NCBI GenBank assembly: GCA_017617445.1
Contig: JAFZWE010000037.1
Span: 46,705 to 110,704, forward strand
DNA from: Bacteroidales bacterium
GTDB taxonomy: Bacteria > Bacteroidota > Bacteroidia > Bacteroidales > WCHB1-69
Length of the DNA: 64,000 nucleotides
Reading direction: 5' to 3'
Shown: positions 25,247 to 34,796 of the stretch, piece after piece
How the letters are laid out: each line of letters starts with the position of its first letter
Numbering within the stretch: position 1 is the first letter of the stretch
The notes under the pieces: generated by a model
Databases searched by the model: none
Told to the model about the DNA's origin: nothing
Seen by the model: the letters and a program-made list of their open reading frames with translations, nothing else
Program-made: the position numbers and the translations under genes

Positions 25247-26840
25247 AGCACGAGTCATTCTCCTGCTGTTCTGCGTCTGGTCCATCATAGCCGCCAGCTG
25301 CACACACAGGGAGGAGATTGACAAAACCGGCTTCATTCAAATTGAAAATGATCACTTCACCTTAGAGGGAAAAGAGTTTTTTCCCATCATGCTCAACTAC
25401 GTGGTCCAGTTCCAAAATGACGAAGCGGGAAATTTCATTTTTTGTCCGTTCATAGATTACGATTCATTGAATTATTACGAAGCTGTGGGGAAGGCTGAAA
25501 TTGCTGAACAGATAAGAGGTCATTTCAGACTGATTAAAGATTTGGGGTTCAACACACTGCGTATTTGCATTGACCGAATAGCCTCAAATAGCCAGGGACA
25601 GTTTTTTTACCAAACTGCCAAAAACAAGAGATTTTATCTGGACAATCCCGAACATATCGATGCCATTTTACAGGGTTTAAACGAGTTAGTAGAAATAGCC
25701 CATTCGGAAGGGCTCAAGGTGATGCTGTTGATCAAGTCGCCCGCCACTCACCTTTCCGTAGAGCACTTCACCGTAAAAATGCTGCAATATTTCAAAGACA
25801 ATCCCACCATATTCGCATACGACTTCATGAACGAGCCGCTATATTTTGATGCGGACGCCCGTCGCACAAAAGAAGAGGTCTGCACATTGGTCAACCACTG
25901 GAAGAATCTGATGACCCTCAATGCTCCCCGGCAGCTGTTCACGGTAGGTCTGGCCGAACCGATTGAAGTCTTCACATGGGATCCATCCATGCTTCCTGTG
26001 GACTTTATAGAATTCCACACCTACCATCCCCTGCGTGTTCCCAGTGAAATATACTGGTATTCCACCTATTCCAAAAAGCCTTGGATAGTGGGGGAAACCT
26101 CATTGCCTGCCGACAAGGACTCCATCACATATCAGGAGTACATACAATTCTTAGCCGATGCCTACCAGTTGGTACGGGATGCGGGCGGCAGTGGTTTTGG
26201 ATGGTGGGAGTTTCAGGACGTCCAAGGGATGAACTTTGAACATTCCTTCACGGGCCTTTTGAATCACGAAGGCGAAACCTTTACCAATGACGGCAAGTAC
26301 AAGATTTTCGGCACATTAAAAATTCCGAGAAACATGATTGACAGTTTGGAAGCGCATTACATTCCAAAGAAAAAAACACGTCCCGTAAACTACTTCAACA
26401 TGCTTGGATACAGTAATATCTGCATTACTGGAACCATCTTGGATGCACACACACGCCAACCCGTGGAAGGGGCTGTCATTCGTGGCTGGAATTTATACTG
26501 GTCTGTAGGGGTCAACACCTATTCCGATGAGAACGGGAAATTCACACTCTTCTGCAATGACCCGTGCTGTCATTTCAAAATTTCCGCCCCGGGAAGGAGC
26601 ACCTGGATCAACGACCGCCAACTCCAGTACACCCCGACCGTCAAAACGGAGGACGATGTACACCAGTTGCCCGATCGCGAAAGGGAATACCACCAGATCT
26701 CCTATCACGGATTCATCCAGCAAAACGATACTACCCATCATAGTATTTTCAATTTTGACCCCACACTGTTTAACCGTTACAACTGGACGGCCAACATGGG
26801 GGTTATTCTTTTGGACCAAAAACAGAATATCAATCATTAA
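25212..26840 (+). CDS. GH5-like glycoside hydrolase lipoprotein with CarboxypepD-regulatory-like domain
   Basis: A 542-residue lipoprotein. The basic N-terminus MRPCRRLSPKNEAR leads into a hydrophobic stretch and the lipobox IAASC (Cys30). A TIM-barrel of GH5 (cellulase) type spans about 45-390. Catalytic candidates are Glu208 in YDFMNEPLYF (acid/base) and Glu295 in WIVGETSLP (nucleophile), with His269 in EFHTYHP between them, in the order expected for clan GH-A. A small beta domain follows at about 405-465 (ITGTILDAHTRQPVEGAVI, DENGKFTLF), like carboxypeptidase regulatory domains. The substrate is unknown. The ATG lies inside the end of the YihY gene (35-base overlap). Confidence 0.8.
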   Translation: MRPCRRLSPKNEARVILLLFCVWSIIAASCTHREEIDKTGFIQIENDHFTLEGKEFFPIMLNYVVQFQNDEAGNFIFCPFIDYDSLNYYEAVGKAEIAEQIRGHFRLIKDLGFNTLRICIDRIASNSQGQFFYQTAKNKRFYLDNPEHIDAILQGLNELVEIAHSEGLKVMLLIKSPATHLSVEHFTVKMLQYFKDNPTIFAYDFMNEPLYFDADARRTKEEVCTLVNHWKNLMTLNAPRQLFTVGLAEPIEVFTWDPSMLPVDFIEFHTYHPLRVPSEIYWYSTYSKKPWIVGETSLPADKDSITYQEYIQFLADAYQLVRDAGGSGFGWWEFQDVQGMNFEHSFTGLLNHEGETFTNDGKYKIFGTLKIPRNMIDSLEAHYIPKKKTRPVNYFNMLGYSNICITGTILDAHTRQPVEGAVIRGWNLYWSVGVNTYSDENGKFTLFCNDPCCHFKISAPGRSTWINDRQLQYTPTVKTEDDVHQLPDREREYHQISYHGFIQQNDTTHHSIFNFDPTLFNRYNWTANMGVILLDQKQNINH

Positions 26841-26852
26841 TCAATTACAAAC

Positions 26853-28943
26853 ATGAAGAAAATGCTGACCCTTATGGCTTTTATCTCGCTCATGGCAGCG
26901 AGTTATGCACAAAAAGACAACCCTTTTTTCCAGGAATGGAACACACCTTACGGAGTTCCTCCCTTTGACCAAATCAAACCGGAGCACTATCTTCCGGCAT
27001 TTGAAGCGGCGTTCAAACAACAAATCAATGAAATCAAAGCCATCACCAAAAACAAGCAGGCTCCCACTTTTGAAAACACCATAGAAGCATACAACAACAG
27101 TGGGCAAATGCTCAGCCGTGTGGCAGGAGTGTTTTTCAATCTGACAGAATGCTGCAACAGTCCGCAAATGGAGAAAATTGCGGAGATCATATATCCCAAA
27201 TACTCCCAGCACGCAGACAATATCAGTTTGAACTCCGCGCTTTTCGCCCGCATCAAAGCCGTATATGAAAAACGCAACACACTGAACCTCAACCAAGAGC
27301 AAAAACGTCTTTTGGAAGTGGTGTACAATGATTTTGTACGTGGCGGAGCCAACATCCCCGTGGAAAAGCAAGCCCGTTTTCGTGAAATCAACGAACAGCT
27401 TTCCAAGCTGACGCTGAAATTCGGGAACAACGTGCTCAAGGCCACCAACGACTACAAACTGGTCGTTACGGATGTGAGAGAACTGGCCGGCATGCCGCAA
27501 AGCCAGCTGGATGCCGCGCTGGAAGCGGGCAATGCGAATCCGGCCACAAAAGGCAAATATGTTTTCACAGTGCATGTACCCAGCATGGAGCCGTTTTTGA
27601 TGAACTGCCAGAACCGGGAGCTGCGCCGTCAACTGTGGACCGCCTACTCCACCCGCTGCACCTCCGGAGAGACTGACAACCGGGAAATCATCAACCAGAT
27701 TGTGAACCTCCGCCTGGAACGCGCCCAGATGTTCGGATATCCTTCACACGCCGCATACGTACTGGACAATTGCATGGCCAAGACCCCGGAGGCCGCCTAT
27801 CAGCTTCTGTCCCAAGTCTGGACCCCGGCACTCAACAAAGCCAAACAGGAAGCCTATGAATACCAGCGCATGATGTTCGCAGACGGCATCAACGAACCGC
27901 TCCAACCATACGACTGGCGCTATTACAGCGAACAGTTGCGCAAAGCCAAGTATGATCTGGATGACGACCTCATCCGTCCATTTTTTGCTCTTCCCAATGT
28001 ACTCCAAGGGTTGTTTGACATCACCAACAAGCTGTACGGCATCACGCTGAGAGAGAACAAGAGCATCCCCACCTATCATCCGGACGCCATCCCTTATGAA
28101 GTGCTGGAGAACGGCCAGGTGATAGCCATCGTTTACATGGACTTTTTCCCGCGTGAGAGCAAGCGCAGCGGCGCATGGATGACCAACTTCCGCGAACAAG
28201 AGATCCGGAACGGAAAGAACGTGATTCCCGTAGTCTCTCTCGTTTTCAACTTCACCAAACCCACCCAGGACAAGCCCTCACTGCTCAATTTTGATGAAAC
28301 GGAAACCCTTTTCCACGAGTTCGGCCACGGACTGCACAGTGTTTTCTCCAAATGCACGTATGTGCATCTTTCCGGCACCAACGTCTCCCGCGATTTCGTG
28401 GAACTGCCCTCCCAGTTCTATGAACACTGGACCCACGAACCGCAAGCCATGAAGATGTTTGCCAAACATTACAAGACCGGGGAGGTAATTCCCGATTCAC
28501 TGATTGCCAAAATTGAAGCCACCTCCACCTACGGACAGGGCTTCATCAACACCGAGCTGCTGGCCGCCTCATTCCTGGATTTGGACTACTATTCCATCAC
28601 CCAACCCACCCAAATCAATGTAGAGGAATTTGAAAAACAGTCATTGGAGCGCATCGGACTGATCCCGGAAATCATATCCCGATACAAGAGCACCTATTTC
28701 CAGCATGTATTCACCACTGGATATGACGCCGGCTATTACAGCTACACATGGGCCGCAGTGCTGGACAACGACGCTTTTGAGCCCTTCAAAGAGCATGGCA
28801 TCTTTGACAAAGCGACTGCCAAATCATTCAGGAACAATATTTTGGAAAAAGGAAATACAGAAGAATCCATGATTTTATACAAACGGTATCGTGGGGCAGA
28901 GCCATCCATTGAACCGCTTTTGAAAAACAGAGGATTGAAATAA
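26853..28943 (+). CDS. M3-family zinc peptidase (peptidyl-dipeptidase Dcp/oligopeptidase A type)
   Basis: A 696-residue metallopeptidase with a signal peptide (MKKMLTLMAFISLMAASYAQ), so it is probably periplasmic, unlike cytosolic E. coli Dcp. The zinc motif is HEFGHGLH at 488-495, with the downstream Glu in the FVELPSQFYEHW segment. The early region PFFQEWNTPYGVPPFDQIKP is the standard N-terminus of Bacteroidota M3 enzymes, and the C-terminal YTWAAVLDNDAFEPFKEHG is equally conserved. It trims short peptides, releasing dipeptides or cutting oligopeptides. This suits an amino-acid fermenting, peptide-using lifestyle (inference). It begins 12 bases after the GH5-like gene. Confidence 0.93.
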   Translation: MKKMLTLMAFISLMAASYAQKDNPFFQEWNTPYGVPPFDQIKPEHYLPAFEAAFKQQINEIKAITKNKQAPTFENTIEAYNNSGQMLSRVAGVFFNLTECCNSPQMEKIAEIIYPKYSQHADNISLNSALFARIKAVYEKRNTLNLNQEQKRLLEVVYNDFVRGGANIPVEKQARFREINEQLSKLTLKFGNNVLKATNDYKLVVTDVRELAGMPQSQLDAALEAGNANPATKGKYVFTVHVPSMEPFLMNCQNRELRRQLWTAYSTRCTSGETDNREIINQIVNLRLERAQMFGYPSHAAYVLDNCMAKTPEAAYQLLSQVWTPALNKAKQEAYEYQRMMFADGINEPLQPYDWRYYSEQLRKAKYDLDDDLIRPFFALPNVLQGLFDITNKLYGITLRENKSIPTYHPDAIPYEVLENGQVIAIVYMDFFPRESKRSGAWMTNFREQEIRNGKNVIPVVSLVFNFTKPTQDKPSLLNFDETETLFHEFGHGLHSVFSKCTYVHLSGTNVSRDFVELPSQFYEHWTHEPQAMKMFAKHYKTGEVIPDSLIAKIEATSTYGQGFINTELLAASFLDLDYYSITQPTQINVEEFEKQSLERIGLIPEIISRYKSTYFQHVFTTGYDAGYYSYTWAAVLDNDAFEPFKEHGIFDKATAKSFRNNILEKGNTEESMILYKRYRGAEPSIEPLLKNRGLK

Positions 28944-28964
28944 CATTTACAAAAGGAATAAATC

Positions 28965-29696
28965 ATGATATTAGAGAACAAGACTGCCATCATTACAGGA
29001 GGCACACGGGGCATTGGCCGTGCCATTGTGGAAAAATTCGCCCAAGAAGGGGCCAAAGTCGTATTTACCGGAACCTCGCAAGTGTCATCCGAACTGGAAA
29101 AGGCATTGAACGCCATTGGTGCTGCGTATGAATTTGTACGTGCAGATGCCGCCTCGCTTGCCGATGCGGAAAAAGTGTGCGAAACCTGCATGAACCGTTT
29201 CGGAAGAGTGGACATACTGGTCAACAATGCCGGCATCACACGCGACATGCTTTTAATGATGATGTCAGAGAAAGATTGGGACGATGTGGTAGCAGTGAAT
29301 TTGAAATCCGTCTTCAACTACACGAAGGTGGTCTCTTCCGTCATGCTGCGCCAGCGTTTAGGCAGCATTGTCAATCTCAGCTCCGTCGCCGGCGTCGTCG
29401 GAAATCCAGGGCAATGCAACTACGCTGCCACCAAAGCGGGCATCATTGGCTTCACCAAGTCCATCGCCAAGGAGATCGGGCGCCGCAACATACGGTGTAA
29501 CGCCATCGCACCCGGACTGATTGACACGGATATGACACGCAACATGCCGGCCGAAGCGCGGGACGCCATAGCCAAAAACATCTCACTGCGCCGCATCGGA
29601 AAGCCGGAGGAGATTGCAAACACAGCACTTTTCCTGGCCTCCGACCTCTCTTCCTACATCAGCGGACAAGTGATCATTTGTGACGGCGGAATGTAA
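28965..29696 (+). CDS. fabG: 3-oxoacyl-[acyl-carrier-protein] reductase
   Basis: An NADPH-dependent short-chain dehydrogenase that reduces 3-oxoacyl-ACP in fatty-acid elongation. The 243 residues show TGGTRGIG at 11-18 (cofactor loop), NNAG at 87-90, and the catalytic set Ser140, Tyr153 and Lys157 in SVAGVVGNPGQCNYAATK. The spacing and the phrase GNPGQCNYAATKAGIIGFTK are those of FabG rather than a general SDR. The ending SGQVIICDGGM is also FabG-like. It starts 21 bases after the M3 peptidase and is followed after 8 bases by a lipid-kinase gene. Confidence 0.93.
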   Translation: MILENKTAIITGGTRGIGRAIVEKFAQEGAKVVFTGTSQVSSELEKALNAIGAAYEFVRADAASLADAEKVCETCMNRFGRVDILVNNAGITRDMLLMMMSEKDWDDVVAVNLKSVFNYTKVVSSVMLRQRLGSIVNLSSVAGVVGNPGQCNYAATKAGIIGFTKSIAKEIGRRNIRCNAIAPGLIDTDMTRNMPAEARDAIAKNISLRRIGKPEEIANTALFLASDLSSYISGQVIICDGGM

Positions 29697-29704
29697 ATGA
29701 CATC

Positions 29705-30604
29705 ATGGAAAAGCGACGCATTCTATTCATTATCAACCCTATATCCGGAACACGGCATTCCGATAACATTGAGCGTATTGCCCGCACCACCTTGGATCCA
29801 ACGCGCTTTGACATGGAATTCCAAATGACCCGCTACAAGGGGCACGGAGCAGAATTGGCACGGGATGCCGTGACCGCCGGCGTGGACATCGTGGCTGCAG
29901 CAGGTGGTGACGGCACCATGAACGAGGTGGCCACACAACTGGTCGGCACCTCCACCACCTTTGCCCTGATCCCCCACGGATCCGGCAATGGGATGGCCTA
30001 CCATCTGCATATTCCCCTCCATCTTCAAAAAGCTATCCGAATCATTAACGATATGCATGTGGAGCCCGTGGACACCTGCATGGTCAACGGTCAACACTTC
30101 TTCAGCGTGGCCGGCATCGGCTTTGATGCCAAAGTCGCCTTTGACTTCAACCAGGATGCCCACCGGGGATTCTCCAACTATTTCAAGCACATTCTCAAAA
30201 ACTACTTTCACTACCGACAAGTAAATTACAAAATTGAATATGACGGGAAGACCCTTCTATGCCCTGCTTTTTTCATCACATTCGCCAACTCCTCCCAATG
30301 GGGCTACAATGTAAAAATCGCACCGATGGCCTCACTTCAGGATGGGAAGCTGGATATCTGCATTGTAAAAAAGCCCAAGCTGTTCCTGAAACTGCTGAAC
30401 GTGGACCTGCCCAAACTTCTGACCAGTCACTTTGACCGTTCCAACATCGTAAAATACATACAGTCAGAGCACATCCATATTATACCGCAAACGGAAGAGC
30501 CCACCTATCTGCACATTGATGGCGATGCTGCCGGCATTGTGCAGGAAATAGACTTGCAAGTTTTTCCCCAATCCCTGAAAGTGATAGTTCCGCGGGGAAT
30601 TTGA
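29705..30604 (+). CDS. Diacylglycerol kinase-fold lipid kinase (YegS/BmrU-like)
   Basis: A 299-residue soluble kinase of the DAGK catalytic family that phosphorylates lipid hydroxyls, such as diacylglycerol or related lipids, at the membrane. Motifs in order: INPISGTRHSDN at 9-20 (nucleotide loop), AAGGDGTMNEVA near 64-75 (GGDGT), IPHGSGNGMAYHL near 89-101, and FSVAGIGFDAKVA near 133. The C-terminal sandwich ends PQSLKVIVPRGI. The stop codon directly abuts the stop of the convergent beta-helix lipoprotein gene with no spacer. Together with fabG upstream, the context is lipid metabolism. Confidence 0.9.
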   Translation: MEKRRILFIINPISGTRHSDNIERIARTTLDPTRFDMEFQMTRYKGHGAELARDAVTAGVDIVAAAGGDGTMNEVATQLVGTSTTFALIPHGSGNGMAYHLHIPLHLQKAIRIINDMHVEPVDTCMVNGQHFFSVAGIGFDAKVAFDFNQDAHRGFSNYFKHILKNYFHYRQVNYKIEYDGKTLLCPAFFITFANSSQWGYNVKIAPMASLQDGKLDICIVKKPKLFLKLLNVDLPKLLTSHFDRSNIVKYIQSEHIHIIPQTEEPTYLHIDGDAAGIVQEIDLQVFPQSLKVIVPRGI

Positions 30605-32032
30605 TTACCGCGCCACCGCCTCAAATGCGCCGATATCGGGATGACTGTCGCGGGAGGCACCCGTAATGTCCGTCAGCACCCCTGTGCCTGATTTTCCGGC
30701 ATCAATGGCTGGAGAACCCGCCTTGAGGTGATAATTCTGACCGGAATTACTTTCAAACATCGGATCCTGATTGCGGATACAGTTGTCAAAACCCTCATAC
30801 TGGGTACTGCTGCGGACCAAGCAGTTCTCAAAAACCGCCTGCATCTGCACATCATTGTCGGACGTCTTGGCCACAGCCACTTCATCCTCCAACATTCCAT
30901 AAATGATGCAATTGGTAAATGAGGACGCAGTATGCCCCACATAATTGTACACATTATCCGAATAGAAATTGCTCACATACACGGCAGGATTTTTGCGACC
31001 CGACTGTGAAAAGTAGTTGGCCACCGTCAGGTGTTTGAAATCATAATTGCCGATACTCAACTGCAGCCCGCAGGAACCGTTATTGCTGATCTGGCAATTT
31101 TCCGCTGTAATGTTCACGGCACGGGCCAACAAACCGCTATTCTGTGTATTATGGATGGTGCACTGTTTCAGAATGGTGCGTCCCGACAGCACCTCACTCA
31201 AGGATTCCACCTGCAAACCAATGAAGGCGTTGGAAATCTCCACATGCTCCAACCGGTTGTCCACAGTACCCTCATTAATCCAGATGCGGTCCCATTGCGC
31301 ATAATCCGTTTCATACCAGCTGCTCAGCTTGTCGCCACGAAAAGTGATGGGCTGTTCCTGGGTTCCAACCGCCTGAATATTGCCATAGCGGTACACCCAC
31401 AATCCCGCGCCTGAATGAAAATAGACCGTGGTTCCCGGATCAATGATCAGTGTACCCAGAGAGTCCACCGCTGCAAAACCGCCATATACCACGTAGGGAA
31501 GATCATTGGTCCAATGGACTGTTTCATGTTCCCGGGCAATGATTTTGTAGCGCAAAGAGCCGCTTCCCTGATCGGCAACAATGAAATGCGCATTTTGTCC
31601 GAAAGCCACCAAATCCACATCCTGCACAGAACTTCCATGACGCACAATCACGGAATCCGTCACCAGAAACGGCGTATTTTGGTCATTGGGGTTGATATTC
31701 ACCTTCACATGCACGAAAATACTGTCCTTCGGAGGAATCAGCACATCCTGGAAAGAGTAACCGGCCACACCGTCCACATTGATACTATAGGCGGAATGTT
31801 GGCCACCTGCCAAATCCACATCTACTTTTATTTCAGAATTATATGGATTATAAATGCGAAAATTCTGCGTCACAGAGCCCACTGTGGTGAACACTGTGTC
31901 AAAAGTGACCTGATTGGTGGAAAATTGCACCGGCGAATTCTCATCCACCCTGATTTTGTGACAAGAAGGGATCAGTAACAGGCAGCAGATCCCCACCGAC
32001 AAAAACTTCCAGATATGATGTAACAAGCTCAT
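30605..32032 (-). CDS. Right-handed beta-helix lipoprotein
   Basis: A 475-residue lipoprotein with lipobox LIPSC (Cys24). The first 170 residues are beta-sandwich-like (VQFSTNQVTFDTVFTTVG, then YNPYNSEIKVDVDLAGG), resembling the N-terminal domain often placed before parallel beta-helix repeats. From about 195 the repeats begin: GTLIIDPGTTVYFHSGAGLWV, VEISNAFIGLQVES, ILKQCTIHNTQNSGLLARAV, ITAENCQISNNGSCGLQL and FTNCIIYG. The end GSPAIDAGKSGTGVLTDITG, then PDIGAFEAV, is the common closing motif of choice-of-anchor beta-helix proteins. Such proteins bind or cleave polysaccharides, but no catalytic residues can be assigned. It follows truA by 13 bases. Confidence 0.82.
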   Translation of the reverse strand: MSLLHHIWKFLSVGICCLLLIPSCHKIRVDENSPVQFSTNQVTFDTVFTTVGSVTQNFRIYNPYNSEIKVDVDLAGGQHSAYSINVDGVAGYSFQDVLIPPKDSIFVHVKVNINPNDQNTPFLVTDSVIVRHGSSVQDVDLVAFGQNAHFIVADQGSGSLRYKIIAREHETVHWTNDLPYVVYGGFAAVDSLGTLIIDPGTTVYFHSGAGLWVYRYGNIQAVGTQEQPITFRGDKLSSWYETDYAQWDRIWINEGTVDNRLEHVEISNAFIGLQVESLSEVLSGRTILKQCTIHNTQNSGLLARAVNITAENCQISNNGSCGLQLSIGNYDFKHLTVANYFSQSGRKNPAVYVSNFYSDNVYNYVGHTASSFTNCIIYGMLEDEVAVAKTSDNDVQMQAVFENCLVRSSTQYEGFDNCIRNQDPMFESNSGQNYHLKAGSPAIDAGKSGTGVLTDITGASRDSHPDIGAFEAVAR

Positions 32033-32045
32033 ATTTCAACTTTAA

Positions 32046-32786
32046 TTATAAACAAGACCAGTCATACGACACAGCGTGAAGGAACAGCGCGTGGGCCGGA
32101 ACCGAGGCCCCGGCTGCACAGCGGTCTTTACGACGAATAATCTCCTGAAATTCGGAAAATGTTGTTTTCCCCTCCCCCACCTGCAGCAATGTGCCCACAA
32201 TGGCACGGACCATATTGCGCAGGAACCGGTCAGCGGTGACAGTGAAAACCAGCATCCCCTCTTCCATCTCCCACCGTGCATACGACACATGGCAGATATT
32301 GGTATTGACTTGGGTATGCAATTTTGAAAAACTGGTAAAATCCTCTATCTCCATCAATACAGAAGCAGCCTCATTCATTTTATCCCTATCCAAATCTGCA
32401 AAAAAACGATAGGAGTAGTGAAACTGAAAAGGCTCCTTTTGGACGGCCACATAATATTTGTAGGTACGTGATTGGGCGCTAAAACGGGCATGGAGGTCAG
32501 CTGGAACGGCAAAAATACGTTTCACTGCAATTTCCTTGGGAAGGAAACTGTTCAATTTGCGTGTAAACAATAGTGTATCCACTGCCGTATCTGTTTCAAA
32601 ATGAGCAAAAAACTGACGAGCGTGCACGCCGGTATCCGTGCGGCCGCAGCCAGTAACCGCGATAGGTTCCCGAAGCATCAGCGAAAGCGTATGCTCCATT
32701 ACCCCCTGCACAGTAGAAACTCCCGGCTGCACCTGCCAACCGCAAAAGGGAGTACCATTGTAAGCCAATTCCATGAAATAGCGCAT
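32046..32786 (-). CDS. truA: tRNA pseudouridine(38-40) synthase
   Basis: TruA isomerises uridines 38-40 in the anticodon arm of many tRNAs. The 246 residues carry the catalytic motif GCGRTDTGVHARQF with Asp51, the opening FMELAYNGTPFCGWQVQP, and the RNA-contact stretch FTVTADRFLRNMVRAIVGTLL near 200. Length and motifs are standard. The start lies 3 bases after the dnaG stop, so the S41 protease, dnaG, truA and beta-helix genes look like one transcription unit. Confidence 0.96.
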   Translation of the reverse strand: MRYFMELAYNGTPFCGWQVQPGVSTVQGVMEHTLSLMLREPIAVTGCGRTDTGVHARQFFAHFETDTAVDTLLFTRKLNSFLPKEIAVKRIFAVPADLHARFSAQSRTYKYYVAVQKEPFQFHYSYRFFADLDRDKMNEAASVLMEIEDFTSFSKLHTQVNTNICHVSYARWEMEEGMLVFTVTADRFLRNMVRAIVGTLLQVGEGKTTFSEFQEIIRRKDRCAAGASVPAHALFLHAVSYDWSCL

Positions 32787-32789
32787 ACG

Positions 32790-34796
32790 TCAATTTTGAT
32801 TCGGAATAACAATTCTTTGTATTTCAGCCAATTCCTTACATCTTGCATTCACCTCTCCAAGTCGTTGCAAAATCTGATTCTGCACCTCTTGAGGGTGTTC
32901 CTGCGCAAGTTCATCAATCAGCAGCTGCTTTTGCTTTTCCATCAAGCGGAGTTTGAAAAAATTAATACAACCTGAAAGGGCCAAATTCAACGAAGTATAG
33001 CTGGTGGCAATAGACGGCGTGTAAAGGTCAAAGCGCTGCAGCCATGTGGGGCTGGGTTCTGGGTCTTCCTCACTCAAGATATCAATGGAAAGTTTTTGAA
33101 TTTCCTGGTCATCATGTTGTGCAAAAGCACGTTGCAAATCATCCTTGTCCGAGTATTTGACAGCCAGACGGGCATACTCTTCATAGAAACGCTGGAACAG
33201 TGGGGTTTCAAAACCAATTCCCTCGGAAGCGAATTCATTGAAAACATACTGATCCACACGCATAGGGACAACTGCGCTCTGGCCATCCTCTCCTATGGTT
33301 TGCACCTGTGCCTCCAAAGTACCATATTTTAAAATCAGCCGCACCACATCCATTTCCACATACTCCTGCTGATTGACAGGCAAGGGCTGTTGTTGCGGAG
33401 AGGGCAGATGCAGATCCGGCGTGTAAACCTGGGGTTGGGCGGAAGGATTGTTCAAGGCGGAAGTGCGTTCCTTACGCATCAGTCCATCGTATTTGAGCCG
33501 CCGCAAATCCACATCCAATTTTTCTTCCGGGATGCCGAAACGCTCCGAAGCCTCCTTGATGTAGAACGACTGCTTGATTTCATCAGGGACGTAAGAGATG
33601 GTCTGGATGACGTCCTGCACCACCTGGGCCCGTTTCAGCGGGTCGTTGCCCACAGCGGGAAGCATAACCCGGGCCTTGAATTCCACAATGCTGACGGCAT
33701 TTTGTTGAAAGAACTCCTGGATTTCGGAATCGCGGTGATTTTTAGCAAAAGAGTCCGGGTCCTCGCCATCAGGAAGTACGATAACCCGCACATCCACACC
33801 GCCTTGCAAAAGAATATTCACATCACGCATAGCCGCGCTCAATCCGGCTTTATCGCCATCGCGAAGGATGGTGACTGACGGCGTTTGGCTTTTGATCAGC
33901 TTCACCTGTCCATCGGTGAGGGCCGTGCCACAGGCGGCGACCACATTTTCAATGCCAGCCTCAAACATGGAAATCACATCGGTATAGCCCTCCACCAAGT
34001 ACACATTCTGTTCCTTGCGCATGGTGGGGCGGGCCAGATAAAAACCGTAAAGCACTTCGCTTTTGTGGTACACCTCACTGTCAGGCGGATTGAGATACTT
34101 GCCCATTTTGGGCTTTTTCTCCAGCGTGCGGCCTCCGAAACCGATGGTTCGCCCTGCCTTGTCCCAAATGGGGAACATGACGCGCCCGCGGTAAAAATCA
34201 AACAACTTGCCGCTCGACTCCGATTTCTTCACCAGCCCCGTGCGAAGCAGATAATCCAACTTATAGCCGTTTTTTACAGCATCATTCAAAAAAGTGTCCC
34301 AACCATCCGGACAGTAGCCCAACTTGAACTTCTTAATGGTAGCATCCTTGAAACCTCTTTCTTTCAAATAATTAAGTGCCACCGTCTGTCCCGTTTCCGT
34401 ATTGAACATCTGGTCAATGAAATACTTTTCAGCGTACGCATTCACATTCAGCAAGGCTTCATGTTCGCTTTCCGCCGCCAGCTGTTCTGCCGTTTTCTCC
34501 TGTTTTTCCTCCTGAATGTCAATATGATATTTGTCTGCCAAATAATGCAAGGCTTCCACATAGCTCATCTTGGCGTACTCCATGAGGAACTTGATGGGGT
34601 AGCCGGAGGCATCACAGACGAAACACTTGTAAATACCCAAGCGTGGGTTGACGTACATGGAGGGGCTGTGGTCATCGTGAAAAGGGCAGTTGCAGACCCA
34701 ACTTGTGCCTTTTTTTTTCAAAGGGATAAAATCGCCCACCACATCCTCAATGCGGGCAGCCAATTTGATTTCGTCAATAGTGGATTGCGGAATCAT
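32790..34796 (-). CDS. dnaG: DNA primase
   Basis: DnaG makes RNA primers for lagging-strand synthesis. The 668 residues begin with the CHC2 zinc ribbon (Cys37, His40, Cys58 and Cys61, in CNCPFHDDHSPS and YKCFVCDASG). The Toprim catalytic core follows, with VEGYTDVISMFEAG near 270 and the acidic ILRDGDKAG near 310. The C-terminal third would hold the helicase-interaction helices and is less conserved, with a Gln/Pro-rich linker around 450 (PQVYTPDLHLPSPQQQPLP). The ATG overlaps the stop of the S41 protease gene (TAATG), so translation is probably coupled. Confidence 0.96.
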   Translation of the reverse strand: MIPQSTIDEIKLAARIEDVVGDFIPLKKKGTSWVCNCPFHDDHSPSMYVNPRLGIYKCFVCDASGYPIKFLMEYAKMSYVEALHYLADKYHIDIQEEKQEKTAEQLAAESEHEALLNVNAYAEKYFIDQMFNTETGQTVALNYLKERGFKDATIKKFKLGYCPDGWDTFLNDAVKNGYKLDYLLRTGLVKKSESSGKLFDFYRGRVMFPIWDKAGRTIGFGGRTLEKKPKMGKYLNPPDSEVYHKSEVLYGFYLARPTMRKEQNVYLVEGYTDVISMFEAGIENVVAACGTALTDGQVKLIKSQTPSVTILRDGDKAGLSAAMRDVNILLQGGVDVRVIVLPDGEDPDSFAKNHRDSEIQEFFQQNAVSIVEFKARVMLPAVGNDPLKRAQVVQDVIQTISYVPDEIKQSFYIKEASERFGIPEEKLDVDLRRLKYDGLMRKERTSALNNPSAQPQVYTPDLHLPSPQQQPLPVNQQEYVEMDVVRLILKYGTLEAQVQTIGEDGQSAVVPMRVDQYVFNEFASEGIGFETPLFQRFYEEYARLAVKYSDKDDLQRAFAQHDDQEIQKLSIDILSEEDPEPSPTWLQRFDLYTPSIATSYTSLNLALSGCINFFKLRLMEKQKQLLIDELAQEHPQEVQNQILQRLGEVNARCKELAEIQRIVIPNQN

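Noticed and set aside
30602-30607. Overlap or fusion of the lipid kinase and beta-helix genes
   Set aside because: The two convergent stop codons simply abut. Both proteins have normal ends.
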